A DNA stretch of 64,000 bases from Isoetes taiwanensis (taxonomy: Eukaryota; Streptophyta; Lycopodiopsida; Isoetales; Isoetaceae). Below, in pieces: positions 22,447 to 33,816 of the stretch. Each line of letters begins with the position of its first letter. Positions within the stretch are counted from its first letter, which is position 1. Under the pieces are notes generated by a model. It saw nothing but the letters and a program-made list of their open reading frames with translations. It was not told the origin of the DNA and searched no databases. The stretch is from positions 2,783,060 through 2,847,059 of the forward strand of contig JAJEKV010000058.1 in NCBI GenBank assembly GCA_021234155.1, read 5' to 3'. A program made the translations under genes and the position numbers.

Positions 22447-23664
22447 TGTGACGTTCCACCTATTTATATGCCTTTTGGGTATAAATACATGCTACATCAC
22501 TATGAATAATTAATGGTGCATTAATTATTCATAAGCTAAGCGTAGCTATGTTAATCATTAATTATTAAGGTGGAAACCTAACCTTAAACCGTAATTCGAA
22601 TTTAAAGCTTAACCTAATATTAAAAGGGGTTAAAATATTAAATTAGTTAATAATAACCAATCTAGAGTTACCCCAGGCCCAAATCGATTGGGCAAGTCAA
22701 GCTTGCTAATTTGGGACACCCTACCCCAATTTGCCCCAAATCGATATGGGGGAAATTGGTGGAGGAGGAGATGCTGCTCACCTTGGTTCCAGCTAGAATG
22801 ATGGAGAACTAGAGAGATAGCTATGATATCGGTTAGTTTTAGCATAGCTTGTATTCATCTGACCCTTGTTTGAGTAGATGGATGATTAGATTCTATTCTA
22901 TGATCTACTTATGATGGTGATGGATGTTTGTATCTGATTGATGGTTTCTCTTTTTGTTCCTCCTGTGTTGTATTAGATTAAAGAGGGTAGAGACCTAAAA
23001 GTTATCTAGATCTAGAGATTTAGTTATCTAGAGATCTAGTTATCTAGAGATTTAGTTATCTAGAGATCTAGTTATCTGGAAAGGATTTCCCCCTTTTCTG
23101 CCTCATCGGACCGGGGAGATGTAACCTGGAGTAGTCTCATAGGGTGATTCCATGAGATTACGTCTCTGGAAGGCTACAGCCATGTCATAGCATGATTCAG
23201 CCTATATGCAAAGTGTGCACAGGAGGGGCGGATGGAGTGGACTACCCTAGCCATTGTTCTATGCCAGCCAATGGCATTATCATTATTCCGTCTGTTGTGA
23301 TCCGGAGACCCTGACTATCAGTTGATCCCCCTTGAGTAGCCCGTGGTAGAATCCTCATTTATGGTGCATTTCCTATGTTATGTTGGCATTATGTCGTTGC
23401 TCGTATTGATGACAGATGAGTCACCCTTTGTGGTAGCATATATTTTATTTGTATTGTTGCTAGGTGCTAACATGTATGTACGCTTCCGCTATATAGGATT
23501 TCCATAGAAGGCGTGGAACGAATGACACCTCCATGTCCTTCACCCGGACACTTGCCCATCACAAGTGGTCTGAGTCAGACAGAGGGCCTTTCAGTGGTGA
23601 TGGAGTAGCCACAGGAGGGAAATTTTTCGTATTTATACGATGTACAGGTTCGGGGAGCGTCACA
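22447..23664 (+). repeat. 5' LTR of element A (1218 bp)
   Basis: Matches the 3' LTR at 46145 along its length except at 23001-23078. There about five copies of a 16-base TAGTTATCTAGAGAT-type unit replace roughly 340 bases present in the 3' LTR. TGTGACG and CGTCACA form the terminal inverted repeat. Confidence 0.9.
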
Positions 23665-23665
23665 A

Positions 23666-23677
23666 TGGTATCAGAGC
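23666..23677 (+). other. primer-binding site of element A (initiator tRNA-Met)
   Basis: TGGTATCAGAGC lies one base after the 5' LTR. It is complementary to the 3' end of initiator tRNA-Met, the primer of most Ty1/Ty3 plant elements. Confidence 0.9.
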
Positions 23678-23730
23678 TGGATATTTATAATCCAGTTTCC
23701 ACATTAGTATAGTACCTCTTTAAGTGTTCT

Positions 23731-24264
23731 ATGGCAGATAATCATACACCACTTCTCCTTCAACGGGCTGCATTGGAATGCCATATCATTTACTTCCAGA
23801 AGGTGGTCGCTATGGGTGATACATGTTTGCCCAACCTTGCTTTGGCCATGGCGATGGGTCCCGAACGCCTGAAAGCCTGCTGGAAGGACAAGCAAGCTCA
23901 ATGGTTCTCATGCTGGGGTGTACAGGCAAACAGACGCATACATGTAAGGACAAAGAAAGATCACAAAGCACTTAAGTTGTACCTAGATGCTACTTTCCTT
24001 CGCGAAGCTCGAATGCGGATGCTCGGACGCGACGCGTTAGCGGCACACTATCAGCGGCAAGTCAATCCTAGGCTCACGAGAGGCCCACACCAGTACTTGT
24101 ACACCCAGTTGCCCATGAAGAAGCGCAGACTTATAGCTTCCATTCGCACGGGTGCACATCGCCTCCACATTGAGACAGGACGTTGGGCTCGGGAAGCACG
24201 AGAGCAAAGGCTTTGTCAGTGTTGCCAGCCAGGCGCCATTGAGATGAATGTCACGCCCTCGTGA
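23731..24264 (+). CDS. LINE ORF2 C-terminal domain, open 177-codon frame inside element A
   Basis: The frame starts 53 bases after the primer site. It contains KLYLDATF, YLYTQLPMKKRRLIASIRTG, HRLHIETGRWARE and RLCQCCQPGAIE. The order RRLIAxxRTGxHxLxIExGRW followed by a CxxC pair is that of the C-terminal zinc region of non-LTR retrotransposon ORF2. The final His/Cys of the motif is missing because the frame runs into element B sequence at about 24247. It may be a captured LINE tail now serving as the only coding part of A, or a LINE fragment inserted by chance. It is uninterrupted, unlike the other LINE fragments here. Confidence 0.65.
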   Translation: MADNHTPLLLQRAALECHIIYFQKVVAMGDTCLPNLALAMAMGPERLKACWKDKQAQWFSCWGVQANRRIHVRTKKDHKALKLYLDATFLREARMRMLGRDALAAHYQRQVNPRLTRGPHQYLYTQLPMKKRRLIASIRTGAHRLHIETGRWAREAREQRLCQCCQPGAIEMNVTPS

Positions 24265-26261
24265 TGCGCCTAACGTTTGCCCGATGGAATCGGTTCGATC
24301 TACACACAAGCAACCGCTTCGTTTTTACTTTCGAGGTGTCTTTCGGATTCGTTCATGAAGGCTCCTTTGATTTTGCGATTGCATGTACAAGCAAAACCAC
24401 CGAAGAGGCCCAACGGCTCTTCCACAGGCATCTATCTTTTCTGCATCTCTGCAGAGTTTTTCTTTGAGCTAACATCACTTGGTGCAGAAGTCTTGCACAT
24501 TTTTCAGCTCCAGCAAGCAACAAATATTTCGATTCATCCTTTTGATTCTTCACCGACACTTGCTTGGGATTTATTCTGACATGCTGCACAGATCTGGACA
24601 CCATAAGGTTAAAACCCCCATCAATTTTTGGAGCTTATGCATTTTTATCAGGCAGCCCAGCTCTTTACCTGCAAAAAGGGGTAGGGCCTCTGTTCAATGA
24701 CCCATTCGTGGTAGTAATTTTTTCTGCAAATCATGCATATATCAGTGGCACCGCATCCTTTCACCGAGGATTCTTCTCTGATCCCCACTTCCACAGAAAT
24801 TTAAGCTGCCTGTTATTTAATCCTCAGATATTTTTGCACAATTTGATACAAAGTCATTGGCTTCCTCACGAACCAATTCAAGAACCAATTCAGCGACATC
24901 TTCAAGCTGTCTTGGAGCTGCATAGCCAAACGATATATCATCCATCTCCTGGAAAATTTTAGAGACAATAAGATGCCCTCTTTCCGCAACAAACACCGTT
25001 GTTTTAGTAAAAAAATCCTCGGATTTGGTAAAGCGCTTACTTTATTGCTTTGGCTGCAACCAGACTTCGACACACTTCATCCGCAAGCGTGGCGCAAACA
25101 AAGCATCTGTATTTCCCCGATCCGAAAATTTTTGGCGCCAGTGATCCTACCCTATTTGCCTCACGCTTCATATCTTTGAAGCCACAACACGCTTGATCAA
25201 GCTCGAGCCTTGCATCATTATCACCGAAGCCCACAACATCATCTACGTGGCAACCCACCATTTCCTATCGACCTCTGCCCGGTGCTCGCTTCAAAATAAA
25301 TCTGTCTTCATGGCGGCATCGTGACGGTGGGCACACTAAGTATTCACGGAGTTTTACGTGGCAATAAACCGCCCTCCTTCGCCCGGATGTGATCCCCAAA
25401 GCGACACGGATGCATGGCCTTGAAAATGTCCGAACACTCCGCACTGTTATTGCAACACTCCGCACACATACGGCTTCATGCCATGCGGCCCACCCGAGGG
25501 CAAAGGAATTCTCAAAGGCCCCGGTATTACGGTAACACTTCATCGCGGTGCACGATCTCACCCCGATCACCAAACTTCATCTCCCACGACCTCTTTGCCT
25601 TCCGCGGCTGTTAAGGCGTGGCCTCTTTTCCCTCGGCACCTCACGGCATCATCCAGCTCCCACGGCCCTTCCGGGCATGGCACTCCCTCACCAGGCCCAT
25701 CTGGCGTGGCGCTCGAACCCCTGAGCATCGGAATCTCTTCCGTCCGAGCATGAGCCCCACGCCCATCACGGCGTGGCTTCTCAAATGTTGACCAACAAGC
25801 CCGCCCATCGCGGCGTGGCTTCAAGTCTGCAAAATCTTACCGGGGCGTGCATACGCAAAAAACCTTGCATTAAGCCCGCGGCATGGCCCCGAAGTCTTCA
25901 ATATCTTCGGAGGCGTGAACCCGCGGCCCCGGCATGGCTTCAACATCAAAGACCTCCCGCGGCCTCCTGCATGAACCACGGCCCCCACGGGCGTGGCCTC
26001 CTCAACATCGGATACCTCCGCGGCCCTCACAACATCAAACCCCGCGGCCCATCCCTTGGCGTGGCACATTTCCTTAATGTCAACACATTGTCGCTTTTTC
26101 TTAATCGACAATTTTCTTTCCCGAAAAGAATTCGACACTTGACACTTGAATATTCCACATGGCCCACATTTTTGGTGTTTTTCACCCCTTGTAATGTTGA
26201 AGCCGATATCTAGTCCTACCATTATGCCTTTGGAGGTAAAATTTTATGCACCTATGACTTC
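24262..26261 (+). mobile_element. element B, first copy, interior part 1 (5'-truncated)
   Basis: Aligns with 41530-43540 of the second B copy. Its 5' LTR and first about 630 interior bases are missing. It stops at ATGACTTC (26261), where element C is inserted, and resumes at 39610. No coding sequence is credible: the long frames come from short GC repeats. Confidence 0.8.
25440..26060. repeat. GC-rich minisatellite of element B, first copy
   Basis: Degenerate units around CACGGCGTGGCTTC and CCCACGGCCC repeat throughout. The same tract is in the second B copy (42700-43340). It marks element B and explains the spurious long frames here. Confidence 0.75.
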
Positions 26262-27925
26262 TGTGACGTCCCCTACTCGTATACGGTGCTCTCTCGTCGA
26301 ATACAAATAGGAGTTCCTCCCCATACCACCCATCCATGCCGATCTGGGGGCCCTCCACATATCATCGCAACCGTGATTTGTTCCGAAGTGGGAAGAGTGA
26401 AGGGGTCATTTTACCCTCTCCCTCGGGGCCTACCTAGCTGCGGAAGCGTAAACATACATGTCAGTATATAACATAAGCACATATCCACCTCGAAGGGTGG
26501 TCCATCACATCTGCATAAACAAGGTGAGTACAATACATATGGGGAGTTCTACCCCCAAGGCGGACTCAAGGGATGGTGATCGGCTTGGGTCTCCCGTGAG
26601 TTCATTGGGGACGAAATTCATGGCAATGGATTGGGCTGGCATATGAACATGGCATAGGGTTGTCCACTCCATCCGCCCTCCCCGTGCACACTTTGCGAGT
26701 AGGCTGCCGACCGGGACCAGAGTTCACGGGATGCATAGCCGAAGGGCTATTCACGGGCTTCATCCTCCCGATTCAGATGGGGCGAGGAAGGGATCACTCC
26801 CTCCGAGGTCTACATGCCGACTCAAGGCTAGAGGGGCCTTTGCCCGTATTCGGCCCGAACCCACTTCGAAAGTGTACACCACTTCACTCGGTGTCGAGTC
26901 CATGCCTCACCCGCACTTTCGGTGGTGAGCCATTAGACCCTAGTCACAATGATCCCCTGGTAGGCCTTACACACCCGAGGGATCTTTCAGAGGCGGGACA
27001 TGAACCTCCTTCTTAGCCGGTCCGGCCCCTTCACCCACAACCTTGGTGTGGCTCTTGTACGAGGCCTAATCTATAGTGTGCTAGAGGGCTACTCTAGGAG
27101 CATCTACTACCAAGCTTTTGGGTCTCTACCCCCTTCCCAATACAAGGAGTTCATAGAGATACATCATCCACATACATCCGCGGAAGAACTAAAGAACTAT
27201 ATCTAATCTACATCATAGAGTTAGGTTCTTTAGTTAGAGGTTGGTATCTAGATCTAGAAGGCTGCTATGGGCAATTTAATAGGCTAAACCCCATCGATTC
27301 TATGGTGAAATAGGGTTTAGACTATCTAATTGGCCAAATACCTGATCCTTGAGTGGCTCCTCCTGACCTGAGCTCGACCATCCTGCTGAAACGCTCGAAT
27401 CAAGGGGAAACTAATGGTGCAAACCTCTCAGGCAGAGTCTGGGAGGCGGTTTTGGCTGTTGAGGCAGCCAGAACAGAGTTCTAAAACCCTAGAAACGAAA
27501 ATTGGGCAAGTTAGGGTTTCCCTCCCTTAATAGACAAGGGGTTGGCTAGGGTTTCCAATTATCCCCTTTAGGCATGTGGGATAATTGGTAATGGGCCCAC
27601 TTGCCTTTAATGGCTAGGTGGCAAAATGTGCCCACATGGAAATGTGTGCCCACATTAATGTGTACATTGGAAAATGTGCACATTAATTGCACCTATGGGT
27701 GTGGCCCACTTGGCATCAAGTGACCACATGGAAATGTGTGCCCACATTAATGTGTACATTGGAAAATGTGCACATTAATAGTTGCACATATTTCTGGCAC
27801 GTTGCCCCCTAGGGCTACCCACCTGGCTACACGTTAGCGTACACGTCAGTCGGAGTGGCGTGTACGGCGTGACGATGCGGATAAGATATAGCCCCGGGAC
27901 CGTGATATCGCGTCCGGCATCCACA
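26262..27925 (-). repeat. 3' LTR of element C (1664 bp)
   Basis: Pairs with 37951-39609. Plus-strand ends are TGTGACGTCC (26262) and GGCATCCACA (27925). Near its right side a 48-base block (ATGTGTGCCCACATTAATGT) occurs twice about 91 bases apart (27640 and 27731), as in the other LTR. The two LTRs differ by many small changes at CTG/CAG-type words. Confidence 0.9.
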
Positions 27926-27938
27926 TTCTCCCCACCTT
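27926..27938 (-). other. polypurine tract of element C
   Basis: On the minus strand AAGGTGGGGAGAA lies directly before the LTR start TGTGGATGCC. It primes plus-strand DNA synthesis. Confidence 0.85.
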
Positions 27939-28800
27939 GAAATGATGCTGTCCGCAGCATCGTGGGTCTCCCCACCTTGGGATCGTCCTAACCTGCAATC
28001 AACCTGATGCATACTATAACTACTATAATACTTACACATTTATTAAGATTACCTTAAGGTAATATTTTTAGGACATTATCACGCCATCACATTATGAAAT
28101 AACTTATCAATTCATAACATCATTAAAAGAGATTACTCAATAATTCAGTTAACATGACAATTAAGTTTATCAAAATTAAAATTAACGTCCGAGGTACTTC
28201 TTCATTCCTTGCAACACATTCCAACAAAATTTGTGTTGCAAGTCTTCAGAGTTTCGACCTCCTTGCCCCTCCGGCGCTCTATTGGCTGCTTGATTAGACA
28301 CTACGTTAGTACCATTATAATTATTAATAAAATTTTTGGTTATATGGTGACCACCCCACCTATCTACATGGATGCATGGCTAATCTCCTAGCGTGGGGAA
28401 GAGGGGTGAATCTTCCATTATGGGTGTGGACAAAGACCTATATGCCTATATGCCGCTCATGCCTACACCCTAGTTGCCCAAATGGAGGATAGGTCCTTCC
28501 CCAGATATGGGGCGTGAAGGCCTGATTCCTCCTATCAAAAGCATATATGGGGCTAGAGGTGCTTTTCCTATCGGTGCATTCCTTCATGACCTCCTTTCTC
28601 TCGAGGTCGCTCTGCTTCCGTCGGACAGTAGACTTTCTAATCTACCTTCCACTTCCCAAAGCGGAAACGCGGTCATGCCTACATTGACATTATACCCTAT
28701 GCCTAGAGATCACCGTAGTGGTCTCATCGCCATTAACAACGCATGCGACCCATACCAAGCGTAGGTTGCATGCGTAGATTAATCTTAACTAAACATAGAA
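27939..28800 (-). other. untranslated stretch between integrase stop and polypurine tract
   Basis: No open frame in the element's direction longer than 70 codons and no motif seen. A second GGTGGGGAG-like word lies near 27970. Confidence 0.5.
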
Positions 28801-29004
28801 TTAATCTACACAAATCGACATGCCTGAGCCGATTTCTTCGGAGATGACCTTGCCGTCCCATTGCTCCATAAACTGTGGGTACTGCTTCACTAAATCTTTC
28901 TTAAGTACCCATGTCGCGTCTTCCACTGGTAAGTGTCTCCACTTGACCAAATACTGGAGGAATTCTGATCTCCTCGTTTTCTTGAAAGCTTTATCAAGAA
29001 TCAA
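28801..29004 (-). CDS. chromodomain at the C-terminus of the element C integrase
   Basis: A 67-codon frame reads ILDKAFKKTRRSEFLQYLVK followed by WRHLPVEDATWV. This is a canonical chromodomain (YLVKW and ATW aromatic positions kept), the module that steers chromovirus integration to chromatin with modified H3. It abuts the GPF/Y part of the integrase (29005) and is probably fused to it in the intact element. The acidic and aromatic cage positions look intact. Confidence 0.85.
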   Translation of the reverse strand: MILDKAFKKTRRSEFLQYLVKWRHLPVEDATWVLKKDLVKQYPQFMEQWDGKVISEEIGSGMSICVD

Positions 29005-30370
29005 TTACGAACTATTTCCATTTTGCTCCTCGCCATTTCCAACAACGTTGGAGAGTCCAAGACTTCCGTGCGGATTTGGAGTGTGCTTCTTCAACAAACT
29101 CACGTGGAAGACCTTATGAATCTTTAGGTGTGCTGGCAAGTCTAGCTTGTAGGATTGATTACCTACTCTCTTGACTATTCTGAAAGGTCCAGCCCACCTT
29201 GGAGCAAGCTTCTTGCAATTCCCGATTCTGAGCTTCGCCTGCTTCACCTTGATCTTGAGCCATACATCATCTCCAACTTTGAACTCTCGGGACGTTCGAT
29301 GCTTGTCGGCGATGCTTTTCTCGACTTCTTCTTCTTGTAGCAAATACCCTCGAACTTCTTCCACAAGCCGCCGCATATCGGGCAACATCTCTGGCTACTT
29401 GAAACTTCCACTTTTGACACGGGGTTGTGCCAACTGTGCGAGTTAGGCACTGATAGCCGTAATTAATCATAAACGGCGACATTTGGGATGATTCCTGCTT
29501 GGTGCTATTGTAGGCAAATTCCACCAAATGAATAAATTCTTCCCACATACCTTGCTTATTCCGGACATAGTTTCTGTGAGCATGTCCTCTAAAATCCTTG
29601 TTGGTCCGGCCTGCTTTGGCCATCCGTCGGGGATGATATGTCGTGCTCATGGATAACTTGGTCCGAATCGTCAGAAAGAGGTCTTGCGAGGAAGGCACTC
29701 ATGAACTTCGGATCCCCCGGGAGATAATCTCCCTTGGCATGCCATGAAGCCGAAAATCTCTTTGGTGAAGAGCTTCGCTATATCCATAGCCGTATCTGTG
29801 GTCCTGCAAAAGGCAAAAATGTGCCATTTTTCGACAACTTGTCGACTACTACCATCAACGATCTTTCCCTCTTCACGGTCCTTGGGAGTCCCGTGGATGA
29901 AATCCATGCTAATCACCTCCCCACTTAGCGTTTGGCACCGCCAATGGCTCTAATGCTCACGGAATTGGCGAAGTTGCTTTCGCTTCGCCGTCTGGCCGAC
30001 ATAACCGGCATTCTCGATGTAGCGAGCTACTTGCTTCTTCATTCCTGGCCAATAATAGGCTGCCAAGACTTTGAAATATGTTTTCATGAATCCCGCATGG
30101 CCAGCTATTGGGTGTTTTGTCGCGTGTCGTGGAGGATCAATTTCCTTACACCGATGATTCGCACGCACAACTTGTTCTTATGGTATAACAGTTGCCTTCC
30201 TTCTTATAATGTTTAAAGGCTTCCCGCTCCTTATCCTTCTAGCCTCTCTAGAGAGGCTTGCCCATACTTCCTTGAAATCCACGTCCGTTGGCAAGGACTC
30301 TTCAATCTTCTTACCAAAGTCGCTGGAGAGCGTTGAAATTGCATTGCAATGCACTCTAGTTGTCAGGGGA
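29005..30370 (-). pseudogene. element C integrase
   Basis: N to C on the minus strand: zinc-binding region with KHPIAGHAGFMKTY and YYWPGMKKQVARYIEN (30168-29950), the core with MDFIHG and AKLFTKEIF (29916-29671), EFIHLVEFAYNST (29698-29267 frame), and the GPF/Y module KLAPRWAGPFRIVKRV with VFHVSLLKK (29388-29005). Both Cys of the HHCC finger are lost as read: NAGYVGQTAK stands where NCxxCQTAK is expected. At least one loss is a CTGC to CGGC change of the kind seen all over this region. The core is split over frames, so the copy is inactive as read. Confidence 0.85.
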
Positions 30371-30860
30371 TGCCTTGAAAGCGCATCCGCTACCACATTG
30401 AGCTTCCCTGGCTTGTAGACTATATCAAAGTCATACTCTTCAAGGAACTCCATCCACCTTCTCTGCCTCAAAGTTGAGGTGTGGTTCGCGGAATACATAC
30501 CGGAGGCTCGATGGTGCATCCAACTGGAACTTCCTTCCCAAAAGGTAGTGCCTCCAAATTCTTAATGCCACGACAACCGCAAGCAATTCTCGATGGTGGG
30601 TGGGGTAGCGTGTTCAAGGCCGTTCATCTTCCTAGAATCATACGCTACCACACGCTCTTCTTGCATGAGGACTGCACCTGTAGCTATCTTACTCGCGTCT
30701 GTTGCTACAAGCTTATCTTTCTCCGGGTCCGGCAGGGTTAAGACTGGGGCGGTTGTTAAAGCTTCCTTCAACAATTCAAACCACAGCTTGGGGCTTTCTT
30801 GTGCCAATGCTCGCCCAATCTTTCACTTTCTCCCCCCTCGTCCAAGTCACAGAACGGGCC
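30371..30860 (-). pseudogene. element C RNase H
   Basis: Frame 30807-30562 reads FELLKEALTTAPVLTLPDP, then VATDASKIATGAVLMQ with the catalytic TDAS, then VVAYDSRKMNGLE. The 30519-30178 frame continues with RRWMEFLEEYDFDIVYKPG and NVVADALSRHP, the end of the domain. One frameshift lies between the two parts, at the PTIE block. Confidence 0.9.
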
Positions 30861-31700
30861 GCTATCTTAGCAAAGTTCTTCACGAACTTCTCAGTACCGC
30901 TGGTAAGTGAAAAACTTCCGACTTCATGCACATTCTTCTGGCCCGGGCCAATGAATGACGGCTTCAATCTTGGCGAGGATCCGGCCGAGATTCCTTCCTC
31001 GAGATCACATGACCCATGTATTCCACCTTCCCCTGTTGGCGACACTGACAACTTAGGCGCATAACCGGTGCCTCTTCAACTTCTCTAGCACTCTCCTTAA
31101 GTGTTATGCGTGCTCTTCAAGGGATCTGCTATACACCAAAATGTCATCAAAGAATACAATCACAAAGGTGTCTAAAAACTCCCGAAGATGTCGTTCATGA
31201 GCCTCATGAATGTCGGCGAGGGGCATTCGATAAGCCCGAAGGCATTACCGTGAACTCATAATGCCCATACCGCTTATGGCGGTCTTATGGATATCTTCTT
31301 CCTTTTATCCCGATCCGATGATAACCTCGACCTTAAGTCGATTTTGGAGAAGACCTTTGCACCTTGGAGTTGATCCATCAAATCGTCTGATCTGGGGAGC
31401 GCGTACTTGTTCTTAATGGTGTGCTTGTGCAACTGCCTATAGTCTATGCACATTCTTAAACCGCCATCCTTCTTCTTTACAAAGAGAATGGGCGCCCCAA
31501 ATGGCGAGACACTAGGTCTAATGAAGCCTAGGTCGAAAGCAACTCCTGCAATTGCTTCTTCAAATTGTCCAACTCCTGCGTCGTCATTCTCAGATGGAGC
31601 CTTTACTTGTCGGCTTTGCTCCCGGTTCGAAAAAGCTATCTCACACTCGACTCCCTATACGGCGGAAGCCGCTTGATCTCATCCGAAAGAGATCATGGAA
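30861..31700 (-). pseudogene. element C reverse transcriptase
   Basis: Blocks in order on the minus strand: [13 protein letters not shown] (about 31590), [20 protein letters not shown] (31500-31440), [30 protein letters not shown], then VIVFFDDILVYSRSLEEH (about 31165-31110) with the catalytic Asp-Asp. Between them the DLRSGYHQI and FGLSNAP blocks are shifted by small changes such as CAG read as CGG. Domain identity is certain; activity is not possible as read. Confidence 0.9.
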
Positions 31701-32029
31701 CTCCGTGATCAGCCGAAGCTATTTGCTTCGCAACTTGCTGAGCACTCGGTCTTCTTTGCTTTCCTCCGCCTTCGTGCTCGTCAATCTCAAGCTTGAAGAT
31801 GTATGCCACCCGTGCTCGCTCTTGATGCACTTGAACAGCGCTTAGAAGACATACACCGCATGATGGGAACAACTTCTTTACCCGTGATCTCAATGATCTT
31901 GCCGCCGGGTGTTGGGAAGGTCACCTTCCGCTTTCCCAATCGATAATGGCCCCCGCTGGTCCAAGGTACTCCATTCCTATGATCAGGTCGTATTTGCCAA
32001 TGCCCATTACTTCTGCTCCCATCCGGATC

Positions 32030-32371
32030 TTAATCCCCAAAGTCGATGTCGGTTAATTCCCTTGTCACCGCCAGTGCGCCTTTTTCGCACCACTTGCTAA
32101 GACAAATGTGCCTTGGCTTTGACTTTAGTGGTTTCAACTTCAACATTTGAACCATTCTGGGGGATGCAAAGTTATGGCTACTTCCTGAGTCTATCAAGAC
32201 TATGAAGGACTTGGCCTTGGCCTTCCCTACTGTGGAAATTACTTTATACCGCTCTCTCTCTTGCTCTGTATCTATTGCGGCAAAGATATGACACTCACCA
32301 CAATGTAGTCGCGGGCTTCCTCGCCGCCGCCGCATCCAGTGTCCCAATCTCCCAACTCGCTTAGGCCGCAC
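32030..32371 (-). pseudogene. element C aspartic protease region
   Basis: Contains KSFIVLIDSGSSHNFAS, the retroviral-type aspartic protease active site (DSG). The upstream part includes CGECHIF, a possible leftover of a zinc knuckle. Frame is broken from gag and from the reverse transcriptase. Confidence 0.85.
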
Positions 32372-32399
32372 TCATGACGTAGGGGCGCTTCATTATGCC

Positions 32400-33656
32400 C
32401 TATGGCCTTTATGAAGCACCAAAGCAAAGCCGCTTTTCTATGCACTCGTCTCTTTTCCTTGGGCATCGCCTCGCAAAAGGATCGCCTTTGCTTTGGGAGT
32501 AGTTTGACCCCTCCTGCTTGTCCTTGAAGGACACCTGCTTCTTCTCCTGCTGTTTCCCCTGGTTGCCACCATATGGGGCTCTAGCTGGACCTGGACTGGC
32601 TGCTCTAGGGCTATAGCTTCCTGTCGCCTTGCCTTTATCCTGGAAATGCTGCTGCCTCTGCCCGCTATTCTGAGGTCCCGTCCCTTGCAAGCTTATAGCC
32701 TTGGACTCTGCTTCTAATACTGTCTTAGGGTTTATTGCCCTCACAAGCTTGCGGATCTCCTCATTCAGCCCCTCAATATAGCTTTCTCCTGCATGCTTCT
32801 CACCCAATTTCGCACATGACCTCAACCTCATGAATTCCTCTGTATATACGGGCGGTTGTTGCCTTGATGTAACCTGTAGAACTGCTGCATCATACTAGAC
32901 ATGTTCCCTCGGGACGTAATGGCATTTGAAGGCTTTAGCAAACTTCCTGAACTTACACAAGCATCCCTGCTCAAGCCATGTGCCTTTGCATAACCCTTCC
33001 ACCAAATCCGTGCGGCTCCTTTCAAGTTGGGTCATTGCCACTCTTCCTTTGTCTTTATCCTTCATGCCATAAGCATTGCCGTGACTCACTCATTTCGTCT
33101 AGCCTAGCCATGCCTCTGCCTCCAATCCCGACTGTGTTCTCCCCGAGAATCGTTCCAGATTCGGCCTTCCATACATTGCCCAATCGCGGAATCTACCTTC
33201 TTCCCGGTAGTCGAGGCCCCGTGTCTCTTTTGTCGCCCATCCGGGGTGTTCCTCCGCCTTCCTCTTCGGTGTTCCTTTGCCTTGCGCCCTGCTCGGTCCT
33301 GGCCTGCTTCTTCTTCTTCCTGAGTCGGAGTCGACTCGAGCTTGAGTCTGAGGAGTCCGAGCTGGGGATCTTCTTCTCTTGCTCCTCTTCTTGTCCCTTC
33401 CTGTTTTTCCGCTGATGCTTGTGGCGGTTGAGCATTGCCCACCCAACCCGCTCTTCCCCGCTTGTGCGGCTAATGAGCCTTTATCTCTGCCAAGGTCCGG
33501 CCCTCATCTCGGGATATCTCTTCCTCTGGGGGTCATGGGTTCTATATCTTCAAATAGGTTCCTTGCGGGGGGTCTGGGCGGGTCTGCTTCTTCCCTAAGG
33601 TCTTGGCGTTGTCGTTCCGAGCCTAGGGCCTCTAACCGCATACACAAGTAATTCAT
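32400..33656 (-). pseudogene. element C gag
   Basis: Probable start ATG 33656 (NYLCMRLEALGSERQRQD). Then comes a charged low-complexity part, then the Ty3 gag core: VAMTQLKGAARIWWKGYAK, AFKCHYVPRE and QFYRLHQGN. The 32831-32409 frame follows with ESYIEGLNEEIRKLVRAINP and a Lys/Gln-rich tail. At least three frameshifts. An AT-rich TATATAATATAT stretch about 110 bases upstream (near 33770) could be a third internal promoter. Confidence 0.85.
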
Positions 33657-33816
33657 GGCTATATGGTTAGTTTTCCTTGTTCTCTTGCATTGTTTATGTT
33701 TGTTGGTATAGTTGTGGGGCAAAAATACATCAACAAAACATTTAAAGTGCAATGATTTATATTCATATATTATATAATATTTTAGTACAAAAGGTCTCCC
33801 CGGATCAAGAGTCTAA

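Noticed and set aside
25567-26222. Long GC-rich frames in element B
   Set aside because: They come from the CACGGCGTGGC minisatellite, differ between the two B copies and share no motif.
27640-27780. CRISPR-like direct repeats (48-base block twice)
   Set aside because: Only two copies, inside an LTR of a eukaryotic element; the same pair is in the other LTR.
33104-33442. Three overlapping minus-strand frames at the gag start as separate genes
   Set aside because: They are frame fragments of one low-complexity charged gag region.
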